From positions 62,001-126,000 of the forward strand of contig CAVYTF010000003.1 in assembly GCA_963771435.1 (NCBI GenBank): a DNA stretch of 64,000 nt. The letters run 5' to 3'. The notes beneath the pieces are model-generated. The model saw only the letters and a program-made list of their open reading frames with translations. It had not been told where the DNA came from and searched no databases. A program made the position numbers and the translations under genes. This stretch comes from CAVYTF01 sp963771435. Its GTDB lineage: Bacteria; Bacteroidota; Bacteroidia; Chitinophagales; Chitinophagaceae. This document shows positions 17,611 through 26,241 of the stretch, piece by piece (position 1 is the first letter of the stretch; every line of letters begins with the position of its first letter).

Positions 17611-18254
17611 AAATATTTACATTTAATACCCTTTGTAATTAAAATACACATAGCAAGAAGCATTATGTTGTTGAACCGCCAAAGGATACCGGTCAAGGGG
17701 TCTTTTGTTTCTATAAAAAACCGGTAAGAAGAAAAAACAATAAAACAACTGCAATAATATAGAAACAGGCCCGCGATGAACCAAAAGGAGGGGCTGTTTA
17801 AAATATCGTCCACTTCTTCCGATCTTACTTTTAGCCAAAAGTACCTGAGGCAGAAAATTAAAATATAGAGACAGCATAAAGAATAGTCTGCACCGTTAAA
17901 TGTTGTTGTTTTTTCAAAAAAAATACTGTCGCATATAAAGAATGGGATCAGGCAGATCCCTACCTTGAAGAACAGCGGAGTATAAAAAACTTCCCTTCCA
18001 AGGTTTTTAATAAAGAACAGCAGCGCTAACAACGAAATGGGCAGGTTTATGTGGAAAATGAAATAATTAGTGATCTCGTAACTGGAAAATATATCTGCCC
18101 ATAAATTAAAAATAAATTGAGAGGCCAGGTAGATAAATAATGGAAATAGCTCCTTTAACAACAACGCTTTTCTGCATGTTAACATATAAATAAGCGGTAT
18201 CAAAGGAGCTAAACCATCAAGGTATATAATCAGGAAACTCATTATAGACCCCAT
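17595..18254 (-). CDS. Multi-pass membrane protein, possible sensor partner of the NarX-type kinase
   Basis: A 219-residue protein, mostly hydrophobic, with about six to seven predicted membrane helices. Start is either at 18254 or four codons later (MSFLIIYLDG). No family was recognised with certainty. Its 3' end overlaps the kinase start by 16 bases, which implies translational coupling, so a signal-input role for the soluble kinase-regulator pair is inferred. The codon use is AT-rich. It has no catalytic motif. Confidence 0.7.
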   Translation of the reverse strand: MGSIMSFLIIYLDGLAPLIPLIYMLTCRKALLLKELFPLFIYLASQFIFNLWADIFSSYEITNYFIFHINLPISLLALLFFIKNLGREVFYTPLFFKVGICLIPFFICDSIFFEKTTTFNGADYSLCCLYILIFCLRYFWLKVRSEEVDDILNSPSFWFIAGLFLYYCSCFIVFSSYRFFIETKDPLTGILWRFNNIMLLAMCILITKGIKCKYLCLTK

Positions 18255-18305
18255 TGTTTTTAAGGCTAAAGATATATCAATTGCCTTTTAGCCCAGCTCC
18301 CTTTT

Positions 18306-18545
18306 TTAACATGGCGGCGGGTAAGGGCAACCACCCTTCTCAATAAGAACGTGCTCCGGGTATTCCCCATTATCTCCCACATCTCCTGCCGCCCCTCTCA
18401 CTGTTGCAGTAACTGTGTGGGGAGAGCCTCCGTTTGTGTGAAAATCAATTGAAATAACCAACCCTTTTTTTGTTTCGCCCAATGCGTCATACTTTTTCAG
18501 CATTGCTTCCAGGTCATCGTGTTTAATGAAAAATTTCATGGACAT
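18306..18545 (-). CDS. Small protein of unknown function ending in GGCPYPPPC
   Basis: The likely start MSMKFFIKHDDLEAML gives 79 residues; an in-frame Met 17 codons upstream lies in AT-rich leader sequence. The N-terminal half is charged (DDLEAMLKKYDALGETKKG). The rest is rich in Gly, Thr and Val, and the protein ends with IEKGGCPYPPPC. No signal peptide or membrane segment is visible. A Gly-Gly pair directly before a seven-residue tail with two Cys recalls peptide precursors, but no modifying enzyme or transporter is near. On its 5' side lies the array of inverted repeats at 18624-18799, and CAACTTTG at 18593-18600 (minus strand) could be its -7 element. Confidence 0.55.
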   Translation of the reverse strand: MSMKFFIKHDDLEAMLKKYDALGETKKGLVISIDFHTNGGSPHTVTATVRGAAGDVGDNGEYPEHVLIEKGGCPYPPPC

Positions 18546-18623
18546 AATTGATCGTTTTTTATTGTTTGAATTTACATTATTGTAAATCCGCAGCAAAGTT
18601 GAGCAACTAATAATTACCTGCCT

Positions 18624-18799
18624 ACCGTATTTATACGGTATTTTTTACCGTATTTATACGGTAAACTTTACCGTATTTATACGGTACCCTTACCGTATTT
18701 ATACGGTACCGATTACCGTATTTATACGGTACCAATTACCGTATTTATACGGTAACCGTTACCGTATTTATACGGTAAAAAATACCGTATAAATACGGT
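18624..18799. repeat. Operator-like array: eight 16-bp inverted repeats (ACCGTATTTATACGGT)
   Basis: Eight copies start at 18624, 18647, 18670, 18692, 18715, 18738, 18761 and 18784, spaced 23 bp apart with one interval of 22. Each has seven-base arms (ACCGTAT / ATACGGT) around a two-base centre. The eighth copy has the centre in the opposite orientation. Spacers vary while the repeats are identical. The array fills the space between two divergent small genes and ends 22 bases before a TAGTTTTG -7 element. A related array of four copies lies at 26314-26398. Spacing of about two helical turns suggests cooperative protein binding. Confidence 0.9.
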
Positions 18800-18821
18800 T
18801 TTTTAAGAATTTAGCCCACCA

Positions 18822-18829
18822 TAGTTTTG
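18822..18829 (+). promoter_or_regulatory. Predicted -7 element (TAGTTTTG) downstream of the eight-site array
   Basis: TAGTTTTG fits TAnnTTTG. The preceding GCCCACCA and following CATT recur, slightly altered, at the promoter of the other array (TAGATTTG at 26422-26429, then CATTATG). The last inverted repeat would cover the -33 region. Confidence 0.65.
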
Positions 18830-18831
18830 CA

Positions 18832-19062
18832 TTGTCAAAAAAGGAAAAGTCCTTTACCGCGGGCAAAAAAGGGCTTACAAGGCTGCAGGGGGACAAAACC
18901 TGGGCAAAACTTTCATACGACAGCCACAGCCCTTATGTTGATAACCGCCCGCTTACCGTTGCCGGCACGCCCGAAACGCGTGAGTACATGGCGATAGGTG
19001 TAATTGATGATGCCGAAATTGGGCAAATGAGCAAAGTAATAGATGTAGTTTTTGGAGGATAA
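18832..19062 (+). CDS. Small conserved-looking protein of unknown function, TTG start
   Basis: A 76-residue frame beginning with TTG (protein start SKKEKSFTAGKKGL after the initiator). The body (KTWAKLSYDSHSPYVDNRPL, then EYMAIGVIDDAEIGQMSKVI) has normal amino acid composition and looks coding. No ATG is available upstream, and the -7 element at 18822-18829 would put transcription start within a few bases of the TTG, so the mRNA would be almost leaderless. The frame also stays open upstream through the last repeat, so the true start is uncertain. No family was recognised. Confidence 0.5.
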   Translation: MSKKEKSFTAGKKGLTRLQGDKTWAKLSYDSHSPYVDNRPLTVAGTPETREYMAIGVIDDAEIGQMSKVIDVVFGG

Positions 19063-19201
19063 AAGCCGTTGCAAAAAAAAACACCAATAAATAGAACCCG
19101 GGATGCCGAAAACGGGAGCATAGAGTAGGCATTTTTTTATAATAATGTAGCCGTTGCCAAACACTTATCAATGCAGGAATGCATTGGCGTTATGAAGTAA
19201 A

Positions 19202-19228
19202 AAGAGCGAATGTTCGCTCTTTTTTTAT
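19202..19228 (+). terminator. Rho-independent terminator downstream of the small gene
   Basis: AAGAGCGAA and TTCGCTCTT form a nine-base-pair stem with a TG loop, followed by a T run. It lies about 140 bases after the small gene and before the mnmA promoter (TATCTTTG at 19313-19320). The rest of the 19063-19333 gap shows nothing else. Confidence 0.85.
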
Positions 19229-19312
19229 TTCTTAATGTTGAGGAGGCTGATAAATTTCTCATTACGAAATACTGTATAACTGTAAGGAGGCTGTAGGGTG
19301 CAAGCCGAACTT

Positions 19313-19320
19313 TATCTTTG
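19313..19320 (+). promoter_or_regulatory. Predicted -7 element of mnmA (TATCTTTG)
   Basis: TATCTTTG fits TAnnTTTG and lies 13 bases before the chosen mnmA ATG, so the leader would be very short. No Shine-Dalgarno is present, which is usual in Bacteroidota. Confidence 0.55.
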
Positions 19321-19333
19321 CACAAATTTTTTT

Positions 19334-20431
19334 ATGAGCCGGAAAGGAAAAGTGATGGTGGCAATGAGTGGCGGTATCGACAGCACCGTTGTGGCGCTCA
19401 TGCTGCACCATGAAGGATATGAAGTGATCGGCATCACCATGAAAACATGGGATTATGCTACCAGCGGCGGCGGGCATAAAGAAACCGGTTGTTGCAATAT
19501 AGACAGCTTTAACGATGCACGGCAGGCGGCGGTGCATCATGGGTTCCCGCATTTTATTTTAGACATCCGCGAAGAGTTTGGCGATTTTGTTATTGAAAAT
19601 TTTGTGGAAGAATATCTTGCGGGAAGAACACCAAACCCCTGCGTTATGTGCAATACCCACATAAAATGGAAGGCTTTGCTGAAACGGGCAGATGCTTTGG
19701 GTTGTGATTTTATAGCCACAGGGCATTACGCAAATGCTTATCTGCATGAAAACGGCAGGTTTGTAATAAGCAAAGGAATTGATGAAACAAAAGATCAGAG
19801 CTATGTGCTTTGGGGCCTGAGCCAGGAATTGCTTTCCCGCACCATTATGCCGCTTGGCAAATACCGCAAAAGCGCCATTAGGCAAATGGCTACAGACTTT
19901 GGCTATCCTGAACTGGCGAAAAAAAGCGAGAGTTACGAAATATGTTTTGTGCCCGATAATGATTACCGTGGTTTTTTAAAGCGCCGTGTAGATGGTTTGG
20001 AAGATGAAGTTGCAGGCGGATGGTTCACCGATAAAAGTGGGAAGAGATTAGGCCAGCACAAGGGTTATCCTTTTTACACCATCGGCCAGCGCAAAGGTTT
20101 AGATATTGCTTTGGGCAAGCCTGCTTATGTAACTGCCATTGACCCTGCAACAAATACAGTAGTGTTGGGCGAAGAAACAGATCTTGAACAAAGCGAAATG
20201 CAGGTGAGTAAACTAAACTGGGTTAAATATGACGGCATCAGCAACGGCATGGAAGCCTTTACTAAAATACGCTACAAAGACAAGGGCTGCCTGAGCAATT
20301 TATATGTTGATGGAAGCGGCGTTCGTGTAAAGTTTTATGAAAATGTAAAAAGCATTGCACCCGGTCAAAGCGCTGTTTTCTATGAAGGCGATGAAGTGAT
20401 AGGAGGGGGGATTATTCAGCGGGGTTTTTAA
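19334..20431 (+). CDS. mnmA: tRNA-specific 2-thiouridylase MnmA
   Basis: A 365-residue protein starting MSRKGKVMVAMSGG; this Met was preferred to one 12 codons upstream because the nucleotide-binding SGGIDST motif normally lies close to the N terminus and the promoter sits just before it. The catalytic cysteines are in NPCVMCNTHIKW and YEICFVPDNDYRGFL. HYAN and the C-terminal GQSAVFYEGDEVIGGG complete the family pattern. The enzyme activates U34 of Lys, Glu and Gln tRNAs with ATP and replaces the C2 oxygen by sulfur passed from a persulfide relay. Single gene, convergent with the CHAT gene. Confidence 0.96.
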   Translation: MSRKGKVMVAMSGGIDSTVVALMLHHEGYEVIGITMKTWDYATSGGGHKETGCCNIDSFNDARQAAVHHGFPHFILDIREEFGDFVIENFVEEYLAGRTPNPCVMCNTHIKWKALLKRADALGCDFIATGHYANAYLHENGRFVISKGIDETKDQSYVLWGLSQELLSRTIMPLGKYRKSAIRQMATDFGYPELAKKSESYEICFVPDNDYRGFLKRRVDGLEDEVAGGWFTDKSGKRLGQHKGYPFYTIGQRKGLDIALGKPAYVTAIDPATNTVVLGEETDLEQSEMQVSKLNWVKYDGISNGMEAFTKIRYKDKGCLSNLYVDGSGVRVKFYENVKSIAPGQSAVFYEGDEVIGGGIIQRGF

Positions 20432-20458
20432 TATTTGACAAATAGCAGATGTTAGCCA

Positions 20459-23242
20459 CTACGCAACCTTCTTTCTTTTCTTTCGCAGCATGAACAAAGT
20501 TATCGAAGCCAATACAATGCAGCCCGTTGCAACCCACCACCATTCATTTAGATTTGTACTAAGCTTTACAGGTTCTGCATTTCCGGCAAGAACCATATTT
20601 GCCCAGTAATAAGGCAGCATTTTTTCGCTGCTGTTATTTTCTATGAAATACAATTTAGCTTTTTGCAAAGCCACATCTTTTGGCATTCCCTGCGAAAGAT
20701 ATTCATGAAATTTATCAGATATAGCATAAATTGTTTGGTCATCCGCCTTCCATAAAGTTGCCGCCACTGCCGGAATACCGGCCGCCGCGAAACCTCGAGC
20801 AAGGCTGTAAATGCCTTCGCCGGTTGCATTTTTGCCAACGTTTGTTTGACAGGCACTAAGCACAATAAGTTTTGCAGCAGGATGATCGAGCAATTGCAAT
20901 TCTGATAAATGAATTACTGAATCTTGCATATAAAGTAAGGGCTCATTGGTACTGTCTGCATGGGCGTGCGAGAACACATTTACAATAGTATAATTTGCAG
21001 CGAGCTTCATAAAGTTGCTGTGTGTAGCCTCGCTGTTTATCAGTAATTTGCTGCTCTGGTAATGCAATGCTGAAGCTTGAAGGGCATTATCGGCCTGCTT
21101 CAGATCGGGCACTTCAAGATAGGAGGCAAAATGTACAGGGGCGAAGCCAATAAAATTTCCGATTGCTTTTGAGTTTTCGAATCGCCTCATCAAATAACGG
21201 GCAGAATAAACATAGCTGAAAGCATGATCGTAAAATAAAAACCGCCTGCCGTCTTTATCAGAACATAAGGCTTCGAAAGGAATGAGAAAATTATCAGCGC
21301 AGATAACTATTCTACCTTTAGGCAATTGCAAAGGCTGAAATAATACCTGATATAGTTCGCTGGAAACTTTTGCAAAAGAATCATAATGGTTGTTCAATAA
21401 TTCTTTGTCAGAGCATAATTGCAAAAAGCGAATTAGTAATGTGTTGTCAAATTCTTTTTTTGAAAGACGGATAAATTTTGTTGTGTTTGAAGTGATAGCT
21501 AAAATATAAGTTGCAGTATCGCCTATAAAGTAATGCACAAAACTTTGGTTATTAGCAGTAAGATAAGTTTGCAGATCTTTTAAGGAAGGAACATCATCTG
21601 CATATTTGGACTGATAGTAAGCAAGGTATTGTTTTTCCAGCGATTTGATATAATGGTCAAAATCATCTTTTGCTTGAAGCAGTTTATATTGTTGGGCTGG
21701 ATATTCTTTTGATGTGTCATTTAGGTCATTGAGTTTTTGCTGCTCTTCTATAATATTTACCTGTAGCTTTTCCTCATGCGCTTCTTCAGTTGGTGGCAAA
21801 TGAACAGAAGCACCAATTTCATTTAGTTGATCATTTAGCAAAACAGCGCGGCTTTTTTCAAGGAAAAAGAAAGCGAGATCAGGCCTTTTGTCTAAATAAC
21901 AAGCCTCCATTGAACGGTTGTAAAAATCCCTTGTATCGTTTCGCCAAAAAAGTTTGCTTTCTTCGCCTGACTCTTCATGATGCAGGTCTGTAATTAATGA
22001 ATCAGTAAGTAACGCTGTGGCAATAGAGGACTTTAAGAATTGAGTATTGTTTGTTTGTTTGTATAAATAAAGCAGGCATTTAGATTTATTATCAAGATAA
22101 ATTTCAAGAAGGTTTTTAGATCCAGTGCCACTAAATTCATAGTATGGAGGATTGGTAATATTGTCTTTTAATAAATAATGAGGCACCAAGAATTGTAAGG
22201 TTTGCTGGTATTGCTGCAAAGCAATTAAATAATCCTTTTTGTCAAAACTGATTTGAGCAAGATTATTACAAGCAAGTGCACAAACATTATTAGCATTTGC
22301 TGCAAAAGCTATTTGATAGGCCGTATTAAAATATTTTTCCGCTTTGCCGGGATCATTGCATTTATACATTAACATATATCCGGCATCATTATAATCAGTT
22401 GCGATCTCTTCTGTATAGCCGGTTTTCTTTCTATAAATGATGGCTTTTTGATATAGATCAAAAGCTTCTGTACATTTTTGCTGGTCTGCAAGTATTTCAG
22501 CCTTATCTCTACATGCAGTAGCCCACAATTCATTATCTGATGAGTTTTTGAGTAAAAAAAGTAATTTGTTTACATCTCCTAACGCATCTGAAAGTCTTTT
22601 TTGAAATTCATAAGACTGAACCCGTTCTTCCAATAAATTAATTACTATAGGTGTATCTTTTATTTCTTCAGCGATCTGTAGCCCCAACGTTGTTTCCTGG
22701 ATATCTTTTTCAAAATCACCTTTCTTGTAGTATATATTCCCCTTCATAAGCCGCCCCCGCTCAATATATTTTTTTGCCTGGGGGAATTGGCTGCCTGTTG
22801 AAATTAAACTATCACAATACAAAAGCACTTTGTTATATATAGAAAGCTTATTGTAAAAAGTAGCAAGATTATAATAACTATTCACAGCATAACTAATACA
22901 TGCGCCAGGCTTACCAGATGTATTTATTCTTACTGCTTTAATTGTATTTTCAATTGCATCATTATAGTTTCCTTTTAGCGATTGAAATGCTCCAACTCTG
23001 TGAAGTATCCTTGCGTAGACTGAATCTTTCTCAATTCCGTATTTTTCAAATTGTTTTTTTAATTCAAGAGCATTTTGCAATTTTTGATCAATATTGCCTG
23101 CAGAATTTTCAACAGCAATTATTTTGTTCCAGAACTGCTGATGAGAAGGAACTTGGGAAAAACAGTTTAAACATAAAGCCCAGGCTAAGAAACCCGGGCT
23201 TATATATTTAATGCAAACCAATATTTTCCTGCAACTGTACAA
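20459..23242 (-). CDS. TPR-CHAT protease (caspase-like) with C-terminal membrane anchor
   Basis: A 927-residue protein: a hydrophobic N-terminal stretch (signal peptide or anchor ending near CFSQ), tetratricopeptide-type helical repeats over about residues 40-370, a charged coiled-coil region near 480-545, a CHAT domain over about 620-890, a membrane helix near 900-918 (WWWVATGCIVLASITLFML) and a basic tail (RKKRKK). The CHAT catalytic pair is visible: His759 in VFSHAHAD and Cys798 in LSACQTNVG. CHAT domains are clan CD cysteine proteases related to caspases and separase. It is the last of four genes with an S8 protease, a membrane TPR protein and an ECF sigma factor. The topology puts TPR and CHAT outside the cytoplasm if the N terminus is a signal. 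Substrate unknown. Confidence 0.9.
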   Translation of the reverse strand: MYSCRKILVCIKYISPGFLAWALCLNCFSQVPSHQQFWNKIIAVENSAGNIDQKLQNALELKKQFEKYGIEKDSVYARILHRVGAFQSLKGNYNDAIENTIKAVRINTSGKPGACISYAVNSYYNLATFYNKLSIYNKVLLYCDSLISTGSQFPQAKKYIERGRLMKGNIYYKKGDFEKDIQETTLGLQIAEEIKDTPIVINLLEERVQSYEFQKRLSDALGDVNKLLFLLKNSSDNELWATACRDKAEILADQQKCTEAFDLYQKAIIYRKKTGYTEEIATDYNDAGYMLMYKCNDPGKAEKYFNTAYQIAFAANANNVCALACNNLAQISFDKKDYLIALQQYQQTLQFLVPHYLLKDNITNPPYYEFSGTGSKNLLEIYLDNKSKCLLYLYKQTNNTQFLKSSIATALLTDSLITDLHHEESGEESKLFWRNDTRDFYNRSMEACYLDKRPDLAFFFLEKSRAVLLNDQLNEIGASVHLPPTEEAHEEKLQVNIIEEQQKLNDLNDTSKEYPAQQYKLLQAKDDFDHYIKSLEKQYLAYYQSKYADDVPSLKDLQTYLTANNQSFVHYFIGDTATYILAITSNTTKFIRLSKKEFDNTLLIRFLQLCSDKELLNNHYDSFAKVSSELYQVLFQPLQLPKGRIVICADNFLIPFEALCSDKDGRRFLFYDHAFSYVYSARYLMRRFENSKAIGNFIGFAPVHFASYLEVPDLKQADNALQASALHYQSSKLLINSEATHSNFMKLAANYTIVNVFSHAHADSTNEPLLYMQDSVIHLSELQLLDHPAAKLIVLSACQTNVGKNATGEGIYSLARGFAAAGIPAVAATLWKADDQTIYAISDKFHEYLSQGMPKDVALQKAKLYFIENNSSEKMLPYYWANMVLAGNAEPVKLSTNLNEWWWVATGCIVLASITLFMLRKKRKKVA

Positions 23243-23271
23243 AGGATAGATTTGAATATTTCTTTACATTT

Positions 23272-24837
23272 TTATAAAGGAGAATGACGATAAGGAAGAG
23301 CTTTGTTTAGAAATATACCGGTTTTAATTTTTTGCCCTAGCTGGGTAGTATTGATATTAAGCCCAATACCTGCACCAGGCTGTAATAAAATGTTTAAGAT
23401 ATTTTGTTTATTAAATGCTTGTCCAGCCAGTTTAGCTCTGATCAGGCTATAATGCGAACATATTATCCCTGTTACGATCGGGGTTGCAAACGAGCTTCCT
23501 TCTGATAAGCCGCTATCAACCCGGGGGTTTACAAAGTAATAATCTTCGCCCGATATATCATCCGCATTCACGCCTATATCTACCACATTAGGCGAATAGT
23601 TTTGAAGGGGTGAAACTGTATTTGAAATAGTATCTACTGTAGTTACAGAAATAATATTTGTCATTTCAGGGTCTGCTGCAAGAGAAGCCGGATAAAAATA
23701 TACACTATCCAGGTTTCTCAGATCTGTTGGAGGTGTTAAACCAGCACTTGTAAAAACTTGTGTTTCCTGTGCATCTTTTTTGTTTCCCGCTGCAGTGATC
23801 AATAAAATATTATTGTTGGTTAAATAATACTGTATATATCTTTTTAGCAAGAAAACGGAAGGGTCTTTAAGAACAGAACCATTTACAGAAGAATATTTTT
23901 TTGGTTCATAATAACCAAAGCTCGCATTTATGATCTGCGCACCCCGTTCTTTTGCATAGGCAAATCCGCACAGAACACTGAACAGATCGCTTTGCCCATT
24001 GCAATTATGAATTTTTACAGGTAATATCTTAACATTGTTTTCAGCATAATGCCTAACCTGCTCAACAATTAATTTGGAAACAATTGCACCATGCTCAGGA
24101 CTTTCTAAGCCGCACATATAATCATCAGTGACTGCAGGGCTACTATCGGGAAAATTCCATCCGTTTGTTGCAGCAGTATTTAAGCATGACGGAATATTGC
24201 CTTTATATAAATATCCTGAATTGCTCAATTCTAAAGAATCAACGCCGGTATCAAATACGGCTACGGTGATATCTGTACCAGGAGCTGTTGCTGTTGATGG
24301 TAAAAAAGTCTTATTTTTTAGCGTAATTACTGATGAATCATTCATGTCAACAGAAACATTCCTGCACCAGTAAATTGTATCTCCACCTCCTGAAGGCGGG
24401 CAGTTAGAAGTGCAACCGCTTGTGCCACCATGAGATCCGCCATTACCTTGAATATAGGTTGTAACACCCTGCCCGGTTAATAACATCAGGCTGCTATCAC
24501 AGGATAAACAAAAAACTTTTATTTGTATAGGCCCGCAGTACGTGTTTATACTATCAAGCCACGTATTTAAGTATCCCGGGTCACTATTAGGTGTTCTCCA
24601 TACTATTAGTTGATTTGTATCAGCAGGTATATGCTGAAAATTACTGTCGATCGATATATAAGATTCCCAATGTGGAGGAATGTGTTTGCAACCAATTTGC
24701 ATACTTAAGATCAGAAAGGCAAAACATGCTACACTTAAAAAGGGAATGATCTTGTTTTTTTTTGAGTTTGTTTTCATAAATGGATTTTTAAAGGGGTTTA
24801 TAAATTGAATTATTGAGATTAAAATTTTTTTAACCAT
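23272..24837 (-). CDS. Subtilisin-like (S8) serine protease, exported lipoprotein-like
   Basis: A 521-residue protein. An alternative start 20 codons in (MKTNSKKNK, at 24777) would give a cleaner signal: a basic start, the hydrophobic FLSVACFAFLILSM, and a Cys in QIGCKH that may be lipidated. The S8 catalytic triad is complete: Asp196 in AVFDTGVDS, His249 in SPEHGAIVS and Ser449 in EGSSFATP, with oxyanion Asn352 in ITAAGN (numbered from 24837). The region before the catalytic domain is Ser/Gly/Cys-rich and holds no recognised domain. The first codons overlap the TPR gene by 19 bases, and the CHAT gene starts 29 bases downstream. A role with the CHAT protease is inferred from the operon. Confidence 0.9.
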   Translation of the reverse strand: MVKKILISIIQFINPFKNPFMKTNSKKNKIIPFLSVACFAFLILSMQIGCKHIPPHWESYISIDSNFQHIPADTNQLIVWRTPNSDPGYLNTWLDSINTYCGPIQIKVFCLSCDSSLMLLTGQGVTTYIQGNGGSHGGTSGCTSNCPPSGGGDTIYWCRNVSVDMNDSSVITLKNKTFLPSTATAPGTDITVAVFDTGVDSLELSNSGYLYKGNIPSCLNTAATNGWNFPDSSPAVTDDYMCGLESPEHGAIVSKLIVEQVRHYAENNVKILPVKIHNCNGQSDLFSVLCGFAYAKERGAQIINASFGYYEPKKYSSVNGSVLKDPSVFLLKRYIQYYLTNNNILLITAAGNKKDAQETQVFTSAGLTPPTDLRNLDSVYFYPASLAADPEMTNIISVTTVDTISNTVSPLQNYSPNVVDIGVNADDISGEDYYFVNPRVDSGLSEGSSFATPIVTGIICSHYSLIRAKLAGQAFNKQNILNILLQPGAGIGLNINTTQLGQKIKTGIFLNKALPYRHSPL

Positions 24838-25556
24838 TTTCCCGCCTCTTTACTGCCATCTAAATTTTTCTGTTGCACCTCTTGTAATAACTCTTTAGCT
24901 GCTGCTTTATCACCATCTTTATTTCGATGCAACAATGTCACAGCCTTTAAAAACATTCCGGGGTTGCTAAATAAACCTTTCTTATCTGATAATTCGTCAA
25001 AGTCCTGCAAAGCTTTGTCGTAATTTTTGGAAACAAGATAAACTATTCCTGCATCCTTTAATGCATCATTGTTTTCAGGATGGTTTTTATAAACATCCTC
25101 AAATATGGGCAACGCTTTATCAAACTTTTGATCATTATAATCTGCTATGGCGGTTTGCATGCTGTCCTTACTTCCATCCATCGTTAAGCTTAACTGCCCG
25201 AAATTTTTATCAATATAGTTATTTGCAAGCTGTTGCGGTGAGGATTGCCTTTCAAAAAAATAAGTCCCTATTGCAAGTGCGATACAAGCCGCAGCAGCAT
25301 ACCACCATTTATGATCCGATATTCTTTTGAAGGGTTTTATAAAAAAGAGTTCCTTGTCTTTATTACTTTCCTGTTGCTTCCATTCGGTTTGTTTTTGTTT
25401 CAACAATGCAGCCTTTGCCTCCTCGCGCGCTGTAATATAAAATGCAACATCTTCTGCAAAGCCTTTGTCGTTTTCGCAACGCCATTCAAAATCTTTTTTT
25501 TCGGCCTCGCTGGGATCTTGCGCAAAATAATTGTCGATGTATTCTAAGTTTTCCAT
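24819..25556 (-). CDS. Single-pass membrane protein with C-terminal TPR-like repeats, possible anti-sigma or sigma-linked sensor
   Basis: A 245-residue protein: a cytoplasmic N-terminal part of about 87 residues resembling the small helical domain of Bacteroidota membrane anti-sigma-type proteins (ENLEYIDNYFAQDPSEAEKK), one membrane helix at about 88-106 (WWYAAAACIALAIGTYFF), and an outer part with TPR-like helices (about 140-225, YNDQKFDKALPIFEDVYKNHP). It sits 59 bases downstream of an ECF-like sigma factor and overlaps the S8 protease start. This order is typical for a sigma factor and its membrane partner, so an anti-sigma role is likely but not shown by motif. Confidence 0.75.
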   Translation of the reverse strand: MENLEYIDNYFAQDPSEAEKKDFEWRCENDKGFAEDVAFYITAREEAKAALLKQKQTEWKQQESNKDKELFFIKPFKRISDHKWWYAAAACIALAIGTYFFERQSSPQQLANNYIDKNFGQLSLTMDGSKDSMQTAIADYNDQKFDKALPIFEDVYKNHPENNDALKDAGIVYLVSKNYDKALQDFDELSDKKGLFSNPGMFLKAVTLLHRNKDGDKAAAKELLQEVQQKNLDGSKEAGKWLKKF

Positions 25557-25615
25557 GTGTCAATGCTTTTTTTTGTTTTCCGGATCGCCAATAATGTAGC
25601 TTTCTCAGGAAAAGA

Positions 25616-26191
25616 TCACATTACTTTCATTACCCTTTCCTTCAATTTTTCAAGGCACCTTAATCTTGTGGTTTTAGCAACATCCGCACTATTAAAAGAT
25701 AATTCCTCAGCAATTTCCTTGTCTTTCAAGCCATCTTCAAACATGAGCAGGATCTTTTTGCATTTTTCTCCAATTTTTTCCATTTCCATTTTAATAGCCA
25801 CGCGTTTTTGATCATCAATTAATTTCTCGATCCCATATCTTGCTCCATCCGGTAATTGCTGGAGCAAAGGAGAAAATTCTATGCTTTTATTCACCTGCTC
25901 TTTATTAGTCGTGTTCTTTCTTAAAAGGTCAACACATTTATTAGAGAAAATTTGAAAAAGATATGTTTTCAGAGATGATCGCCCACCAAATTTATCTGAA
26001 ACAATAGTATGTATGGCTGATAAAATTGTATCGCTATAAGCACTGAAACTGTCTTCCTGGGTCAGATCATAATTCTTGCAGCCTTCAGTAATGAAATAGT
26101 TATACTGCAGGTATAACTCTTTTTCAGAATTGATGCGTTCACGATAGCCGGCTTTTAATCCTTGTAATATAAGTAGGTCCTGGTTGGTCAA
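25616..26191 (-). CDS. ECF-like RNA polymerase sigma factor
   Basis: A 191-residue protein that fits the ECF sigma fold. The region 2 part includes SLKTYLFQIFSNKCVDLLRK (about residues 83-102), and region 4 lies at about 135-185 with CKKILLMFEDGLKDKEIAEEL and a helix-turn-helix ending RCLEKLKERV. There is no ATG at the start: an in-frame stop lies close upstream and the first possible codon is TTG at 26191. A TACATTTG promoter element lies 22 bases upstream. It heads the four-gene operon down to 20459. The match is weaker than for typical ECF factors, so a specialised group is likely. Confidence 0.82.
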   Translation of the reverse strand: MTNQDLLILQGLKAGYRERINSEKELYLQYNYFITEGCKNYDLTQEDSFSAYSDTILSAIHTIVSDKFGGRSSLKTYLFQIFSNKCVDLLRKNTTNKEQVNKSIEFSPLLQQLPDGARYGIEKLIDDQKRVAIKMEMEKIGEKCKKILLMFEDGLKDKEIAEELSFNSADVAKTTRLRCLEKLKERVMKVM

Positions 26192-26212
26192 TTCTCCGCG
26201 GGTTATTTAATT

Positions 26213-26241
26213 CAAATGTAATAATTTATATCATCCTCAAA
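26213..26241 (-). promoter_or_regulatory. Predicted promoter of the sigma-TPR-S8-CHAT operon
   Basis: On the minus strand TTTG (26238-26241) and TACATTTG (26213-26220) are separated by 17 bases, fitting the Bacteroidota -33/-7 pattern. The implied transcript starts about 15 bases before the TTG start codon of the sigma gene. Confidence 0.6.

Noticed and set aside
18624..18799. CRISPR array
   Set aside because: Repeats are 16-bp palindromes with five-base spacers; CRISPR spacers are about 30 bases or more, and no cas gene is near.
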